Origin: an uncultured Bacteroidales bacterium
GTDB lineage: Bacteria; Bacteroidota; Bacteroidia; Bacteroidales; Bacteroidaceae
Assembly: GCA_902802815.1 (NCBI GenBank)
Contig: CADCNQ010000023.1
Coordinates: 1 to 45,111 of the forward strand
Reading direction: 5' to 3'
DNA length: 45,111 bases
The notes beneath the pieces were generated by a model. It saw only the letters and a program-made list of their open reading frames with translations. It did no database searches and was not told the origin of the DNA. This document shows, in pieces, positions 42,633-45,111 of the stretch. The first letter of the stretch is position 1, and each line of letters begins with the position of its first letter. A program made the translations under genes and the position numbers.

Positions 42633-42838
42633 ATGCAAAGAGACAAGTTTAATTCGCAGCTCAACCTGCGACGCGTGATGCAGAAAAAAATGTAAATGAC
42701 ACAGAACTGGCAGAGCGTATTGGAACAACGCGCCAGACAGTAAACAACATCATAAACGGTCGTCGCGACACCACACTACGGCGACTGCATGACATCGCGG
42801 ATGCGCTTGAAGTGCGTGTCCGCGATCTTTTTGACTGA
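42633..42838 (+). pseudogene. Small XRE-type regulator split by a one-base shift in an A7 run
   Basis: The frame from ATG 42633 gives 20 residues (MQRDKFNSQLNLRRVMQKKM) and stops at 42693. The next frame, without any start codon, encodes the rest of a clear Cro/C1 helix-turn-helix: NDTELAERIGTTRQTVNN, then NGRRDTTLRRLHDIADALEV, ending RDLFD at 42838. Adding one A in the seven-A run (42684-42690), or a -1 slip there, joins them into a normal 68-residue protein. It may be a true mutation, a base-calling error, or slippage control. It sits before the VirE-type gene, as a likely regulator of that element. Confidence 0.85.
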
Positions 42839-42928
42839 AACCGATAAGGGTGTAAACTCTCAGTTGACTGTTTTCGTTCTGCGCAGGAAATAACACCGGA
42901 AAAACTTGCGCACGCCTCCGCTATATCG

Positions 42929-42936
42929 TAATTTTG
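42929..42936 (+). promoter_or_regulatory. -7 promoter element of the VirE-type gene
   Basis: TAATTTTG, 32 nt before the 42969 start codon. Confidence 0.6.
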
Positions 42937-42968
42937 TGGTGTGAAATCCATAAAACACTTATAACGGT

Positions 42969-45111
42969 ATGAACGAAAGAGAACAACAGCAGGTGAGCCT
43001 GTTTCAGAACCTACAGGCAGTGACAAGCAAGGCGGTGAGCCTGAAGGAAATTATCCGGCTCATCAGGTATGATGCCCATGTGGAGGCAGAGACCGCCATA
43101 TTCCGTCGCATGGCGCAGGTGCACGGCAAGAAGCGCGCCAACAGCGAAGTGAAGGCCTCGCGACTGCCGGCATGCTCCGTGGCAGTACTCTTCGACGGCC
43201 TCGGCCGCAAGGCGACACATGCACTGAGTTTCACGGGGCTTGCCATGTGCGACATCGACCATCTGGACGACATCGAAACAGCCATGCAGCGCATCAGTGA
43301 GGATCCGCATACACTCATTGCCTACCGCACTGTGAGCGGGGAGGGAGTGCGCATATTTTATCGCTACCGCAGGGAACAGGAGTCAGCTCCCGTTGACGGC
43401 ACCGTATGGCCGGCGGCTTTCCTCACGGGCAACAGCCACTATGCCCGTCTGACAGGGCATGAGAGCGACCTCCAGTGCGCCGACTGCGAACACCTTTCGG
43501 GACTGGCGCACGACGATAAGGTGTGGGTGAACCTGGACGCTGAACCGTTCGTCATTTCCGACGAGGACATCGTGGAGGAAAACCTCTCCACGGGCTGCGA
43601 CGGAGGCCGGGAGCGCACAGAGGACCCCGCAGGCACCCACAGCGTCAGAGCGGAAGAAGCGTGGGAGCGTGTGGAGCAGACGCTGCGCAAACGGCATATT
43701 GTCTATCAGAGCGGCCGCCACCACGACTATGTGATGCATGCTGCCTTCCTCTTCAACCGCTACGGCGTGGCACTCGACGACTTGTGCCGCTGGGCAGAGG
43801 GCGCATGGGGCGACTACGACAGCCGCGAACGCGAAGCCACCATACGCTCCTGCTACCGCAGGACGGCCGAGCACGGCACATGGAGACTCGTCGCGAAGAA
43901 GGAGAAGCGGGAACAGAAGGGACAGAGCATATTGTCCCTGCCCGAAATACGCCGTTGGCTAGATGAGCATGTAGAGGTGATATACAACGTGGTGACTGAC
44001 ATGACAATGTACCGCCACAAGGAGAAGGACGGGGAATGGCAGCAGGTGGACGACCGCGTGGTATGCTCCATGAGGGCACAGATGGCAAAGGACACGGGAC
44101 GGAATGTGGTGAAGGGCGATGTGGTGGACGTGCTGCGCTCCGACTTCTCACGCCTTGTACACCCTGTGCGCGACTATATCGAGTCGCTGCCAGCGTGGGA
44201 CGGTACCGACCGTATTGCCGAACTCACTAGCCACGTCACGACTGAGGCCATGCAGCGAGGACAGAGCGGGCAGGAGGCAACGGAACTCTTCTCATGGTCC
44301 CTGCATAAGTGGCTCGTGGGTTCGCTTGCCACATGGATGAGCGACCACGTGGCAAACCACGAGATATTCGTGCTTATCGGCCGGCAGGGACTCTACAAGA
44401 CAACGTTCTTCCGTCACCTCCTGCCCCCTGCCCTGCGTATGTATTATATGGAGAATGCCCACAATTCGTTCTCCTCGAAGGACGATCACCTCTCACTGTC
44501 GGAAAACTGTCTGGTGGAGATAGAGGAGATAGACATGCAGAGCCCCAGGGACGTCTCCGAACTGAAGGCTCTCGTCACCAGCGACAAGGTGAAGGAGCGT
44601 CGCCCCTACGCCCGTTTCCGCGAGGAGAAGGCACGCCTGGCCGCGTTCTGTGCTTCGGGCAATCAGGAGCGTTTCCTCATCGACGAGACGGGCAACAGAC
44701 GCTGGCTGTGCTTCAAGGTGACGCATATCGACGACCCGAGGACGTGGGGTATCGACTACGACCAGCTGTATGCACAGTTGCGCGACGAATGGCGCGGCGG
44801 TTTTCGCTACTGGTTCGACAGCGATGACGAGAGGCGTATCGAGGAGCAGAATCAGGCATTCCGCATGGAGAGCGACGAGGAACAGCTCATACGCACCCAT
44901 CTGAGGCCGCCGTATCCCGGTGAAAAACCCGTACTGATGAATGCCGCCGCCATCTGCCAGTACATAAACGGTGGTGCCGTAGGGCGCGGTCTCTCCTCAA
45001 GGAAGGTGGGAATTTTGATGTCAAAACTCGGATTCACGAAGGTGCATACAAGAAAGGGATGGTTCTACGAAGTTTATCAGTTGTCGCAGACAGACCAGCA
45101 GAAGGAGCTGT
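42969..45111 (+). CDS. BT4734/VirE-type primase-helicase, 3' end outside the window
   Basis: Open from the ATG at 42969 to the last base, 714 codons. N-terminal VirE_N/BT4734-like domain with an acidic pair in MCDIDHLDD (Asp95, Asp97), as in archaeo-eukaryotic primases. Middle region with a helical segment, then the VirE-type P-loop ATPase: Walker A GRQGLYKTT (471-479), where Tyr replaces the usual Gly before Lys, and Walker B LVEIEEID (515-522), followed by the SGNQERFLIDETGNRRWL sensor segment. Such proteins replicate mobile elements and satellites. Despite the family name a link to virulence is not implied. Confidence 0.88.
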   Translation, partial: MNEREQQQVSLFQNLQAVTSKAVSLKEIIRLIRYDAHVEAETAIFRRMAQVHGKKRANSEVKASRLPACSVAVLFDGLGRKATHALSFTGLAMCDIDHLDDIETAMQRISEDPHTLIAYRTVSGEGVRIFYRYRREQESAPVDGTVWPAAFLTGNSHYARLTGHESDLQCADCEHLSGLAHDDKVWVNLDAEPFVISDEDIVEENLSTGCDGGRERTEDPAGTHSVRAEEAWERVEQTLRKRHIVYQSGRHHDYVMHAAFLFNRYGVALDDLCRWAEGAWGDYDSREREATIRSCYRRTAEHGTWRLVAKKEKREQKGQSILSLPEIRRWLDEHVEVIYNVVTDMTMYRHKEKDGEWQQVDDRVVCSMRAQMAKDTGRNVVKGDVVDVLRSDFSRLVHPVRDYIESLPAWDGTDRIAELTSHVTTEAMQRGQSGQEATELFSWSLHKWLVGSLATWMSDHVANHEIFVLIGRQGLYKTTFFRHLLPPALRMYYMENAHNSFSSKDDHLSLSENCLVEIEEIDMQSPRDVSELKALVTSDKVKERRPYARFREEKARLAAFCASGNQERFLIDETGNRRWLCFKVTHIDDPRTWGIDYDQLYAQLRDEWRGGFRYWFDSDDERRIEEQNQAFRMESDEEQLIRTHLRPPYPGEKPVLMNAAAICQYINGGAVGRGLSSRKVGILMSKLGFTKVHTRKGWFYEVYQLSQTDQQKEL

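Noticed and set aside
42683..42690. Canonical -1 ribosomal slippery heptamer in the XRE gene
   Set aside because: In the reading frame the heptamer is G AAA AAA, so the first slip codon would mismatch; slippage of the polymerase or a plain mutation fits better.

Overview
The window reads as a chromosomal segment from a Bacteroidales bacterium, most likely Prevotella-like. Evidence: many promoters have the Bacteroidetes -7 element TAnnTTTG, most start codons lack a strong Shine-Dalgarno, and the housekeeping gene order (uppS-bamA-ompH-ompH-murI; greA-HIT-rbfA-permease; prmC-recX-ribD; pyrE-SRPBCC-argH) is the order I know from that group. I saw no rRNA, tRNA or CRISPR array.

Layout. 0.1-3.8 kb: a ParE-type toxin-antitoxin pair and two exported proteins, one with WG repeats. 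3.8-10 kb: an accessory stretch with a DUF4143 ATPase, a P-loop protein of the DUF3987/VirE type with small partners, and a secreted protein made of two fused alpha/beta-hydrolase domains. This stretch is peppered with five copies of a TGGCCnnnn triple-nonamer repeat. 10-21 kb: a tight minus-strand run (pyrE, SRPBCC, argH, zinc-ribbon lipoprotein, argS, RNase H) that continues into five genes resembling a polar-lipid head-group pathway: LTA-synthase-like transferase, CDP-alcohol phosphotransferase, flippase-like membrane protein, HisC-like PLP enzyme, and CTP-type nucleotidyltransferase. 21-26 kb: an orphan sensor kinase, a lipoprotein, and prmC-recX-ribD. 26-38 kb: the outer-membrane biogenesis operon (DUF6242-DUF6089-uppS-bamA-ompH-ompH-murI), then the permease-rbfA-HIT-greA group and pnp. 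38-39.8 kb: a RelB-type antitoxin with a PIN toxin gene broken by two stop codons, and a lipoprotein with a LytTR-type double operator.

The most interesting part is 39.9-42.5 kb. A GNAT-fold protein resembling N-acyl-amino-acid/acyl-homoserine-lactone synthases, a PAS-LuxR regulator, a ThiF/E1-like adenylyltransferase and a 39-residue lipoprotein sit together. The 12-bp palindrome ACACAAAAGTGT occurs four times there, upstream of each gene. Its distance to the -7 element is identical (24 nt) at the lipoprotein and GNAT-gene promoters, and the centre-to-centre distance is identical (73 bp) at a second pair. I read this as a self-contained, possibly quorum-sensing-like signalling locus; the gene functions are inferred, but the operator arrangement is directly visible.

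The window ends in a second accessory locus: a small XRE regulator gene split by a one-base frameshift in a run of seven A, followed by a BT4734/VirE-type primase-helicase gene that runs off the end.
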